The notes under the pieces are model-generated. The model saw only the letters and a program-made list of their open reading frames with translations, searched no databases and had not been told where the DNA came from. From Firmicutes bacterium UBA4882 (lineage in GTDB: Bacteria; Bacillota; UBA4882): DNA of 5,048 nucleotides. The stretch's first letter is position 1; each line of letters starts with the position of its first letter. The stretch spans positions 1 through 5,048 of the forward strand of contig DHDG01000062.1 of assembly GCA_002399265.1 (NCBI GenBank), given 5' to 3'. Shown in pieces: positions 3,897-5,048 of this stretch. Both the position numbers and the translations under genes were made by a program.

Positions 3897-5048
3897 GAAT
3901 CAATTATTTGTTGGCATTGATGTGAGCAGCAAAAACAATGTAGCCTACCTGATGAAGCCTGACGGCAGCAAGCACTCAAGCTTTTCCGTGCAAAACAATC
4001 TTGGCGGTACTAAACTGTTGTCTGAAAGAATTGTGTCGGCGCTCAACACCATGCAGCTCAGTGACGTGGCAATCGGATTGGAGGCCACCTCCATTTATGG
4101 AGACAGCCTGGTCTACGCACTCCGTGAGGATGGCAGCCTTGGTCACTTTGGACGAAAAATTCATGTACTAAATCCAAAGCAGGTAAAGAAGTTTAAGGAT
4201 GCCTATTCTGACCTGCCCAAGAACGACTTTGTGGATGCTTTCGTGATTGCCGACCATCTCAGATTTGGTAGAATCAACCGGGAGGTCTACATGGATGATT
4301 ATCGCTACAAAGCCCTGCAAACCCTTACCAGAGCCAGATTTGATGCTGTGCAGAACCTTACAAGGGAGAAGCAGCGGTTTGGCAACTACCTATTTCTGAA
4401 ATGCTCTGGGCTGGCGCAGGAAAAAACACTTTCGCAGAATACCAGTGCCACCACCATCGCACTCATGGAACAATTTGAAACGGTGGACGAGCTTGCCTAT
4501 GCTGACCTTGAAACGTTAACCGCCTTCATTGCCAAATCCGGTCACGGAAAGTTTCCTGACCCGGCAGCCACGGCAAAAGCGGTACAGGCTGCGGCCCGTG
4601 GCTCCTACCGGCTTCCGAAAACAGTGAGAGATTCTGTGAATCAGGCCCTATCGGTGACGGTGGTCGCCATACGAGCTTTGTAAAGTCAAATCAAGACCTT
4701 GGACAAAGCCATTGAGCAGCAGTTTGAGATCATTCCCAATACGCTTACCTCTATCCCCGGTATCGGCAAGGTGTACTCCGCCGGTATCATCGCCGAGATT
4801 GGCGACATCAACCGTTTTGACGCCCAAGCCTCTGTTGCCAAGTTTGCCGGTCTTGTCTGGACACAGCACCAATCCGGTGATTTTGAAGCACAGCATACCA
4901 AACTCATTAAATCCGGCAACCGTTATCTCCGCTACTACCTGCTGGAAGCCGCCAACTCCGTGAGAAGATGCGACTCCGAGTTTCGGCGCTACTACGACCT
5001 TAAATTCAAGGAGGTCAACCAGTTCCAGCACAAACGCGCACTCGCTTT
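3895..5048 (+). pseudogene. IS110-family transposase with an in-frame stop (3' end outside window)
   Basis: The likely start is TTG 3895, six bases after GGGAGGTGA; a GTG at 3886 lies inside the ribosome site. Numbered from TTG, the RuvC-like DEDD residues are Asp9 (FVGIDVSSKN), Glu63 (GLEATSIYG), Asp111 and Asp114 (PKNDFVDAFVIADHL). A helical linker follows to about residue 262, then TAA at 4681-4683. The same frame continues without another stop to the window edge, reading SIPGIGKVYSAGIIAEIG, then FAGLVWTQHQSGDFEAQ with the serine expected to be catalytic in this family, then KSGNRYLRYYLLEAA. One nonsense codon (possibly from GAA, CAA or AAA) thus separates the DEDD domain from the serine domain. 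The element is probably defective unless the stop is read through or is a sequencing error. Otherwise the coding sequence looks fresh. Confidence 0.85.

Larger units (their letters stand above)
3543..5048 (+). mobile_element. IS110-family insertion sequence, left end to window edge
   Basis: The element interrupts the methyltransferase fragment. Methyltransferase-like codons continue to about 3540 (Glu-Met-Arg), and the frame upstream is then unrelated and stops at 3568-3570. I place the left boundary just after a putative CT core (3541-3542). A long non-coding left region (about 350 bases) followed by a DEDD transposase is the layout of the IS110 group; the IS1111 group has its long non-coding part downstream. 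No terminal inverted repeats or target duplication are visible, as expected for the family. The right end is not in the window; the missing 5' part of the methyltransferase should lie beyond it on the minus strand. Confidence 0.8.

Noticed and set aside
3734..3979. 81-codon minus-strand ORF in the IS left region
   Set aside because: It spans the RNA helix and the transposase start on the wrong strand and shows no recognisable protein features.
4648..5031. 127-codon minus-strand ORF
   Set aside because: It is antisense to the well-supported transposase C-terminal domain.

Overview
The window looks like DNA from an anaerobic, moderate-GC Firmicute, most likely a clostridium. The grounds are strong AGGAGG-type ribosome sites, two clostridial-style Crp/Fnr regulators, a membrane permease ending in a ferredoxin-like domain, and the remains of a GC-rich phage-type DNA methyltransferase. 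No species can be named from the sequence.

Bases 1-2514 look like resident chromosome. A Crp/Fnr regulator cut by the left edge meets a second, complete Crp/Fnr regulator tail to tail, with a 6-base overlap of their ends. The second regulator is divergent from a two-gene operon encoding the halves of a split permease. The downstream half carries a C-terminal domain with four cysteines in a [4Fe-4S] ferredoxin pattern. The 106-base divergent intergenic region contains two good -10 boxes and three inverted repeats, so the regulator probably controls itself and the permease.

Bases 2515-3542 are scar tissue. A well-formed ribosome site and about 35 codons of an unrecognised gene run into a GC-rich fragment of a phage-type C5-cytosine methyltransferase on the minus strand. 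The fragment lacks both ends of the enzyme. Its upstream part is open in two overlapping frames, and both look protein-like.

Bases 3543-5048 are an IS110-family insertion sequence whose left end interrupts the methyltransferase fragment. Its transposase has the N-terminal DEDD residues and the C-terminal serine domain, but an in-frame TAA falls between them. The roughly 350 bases before the transposase hold the most notable signal in the window. A 26-bp helix (23 Watson-Crick pairs, 3 G-U pairs) encloses about 208 nt and is a candidate IS110 bridge RNA. A loop near its 5' end repeats exactly the 8 bases (CATCTCCT) just left of the element, ending in a putative CT core, as a left target guide should. 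A second hairpin just downstream hides the transposase ribosome site and start codon. The right end of the element lies beyond the window.
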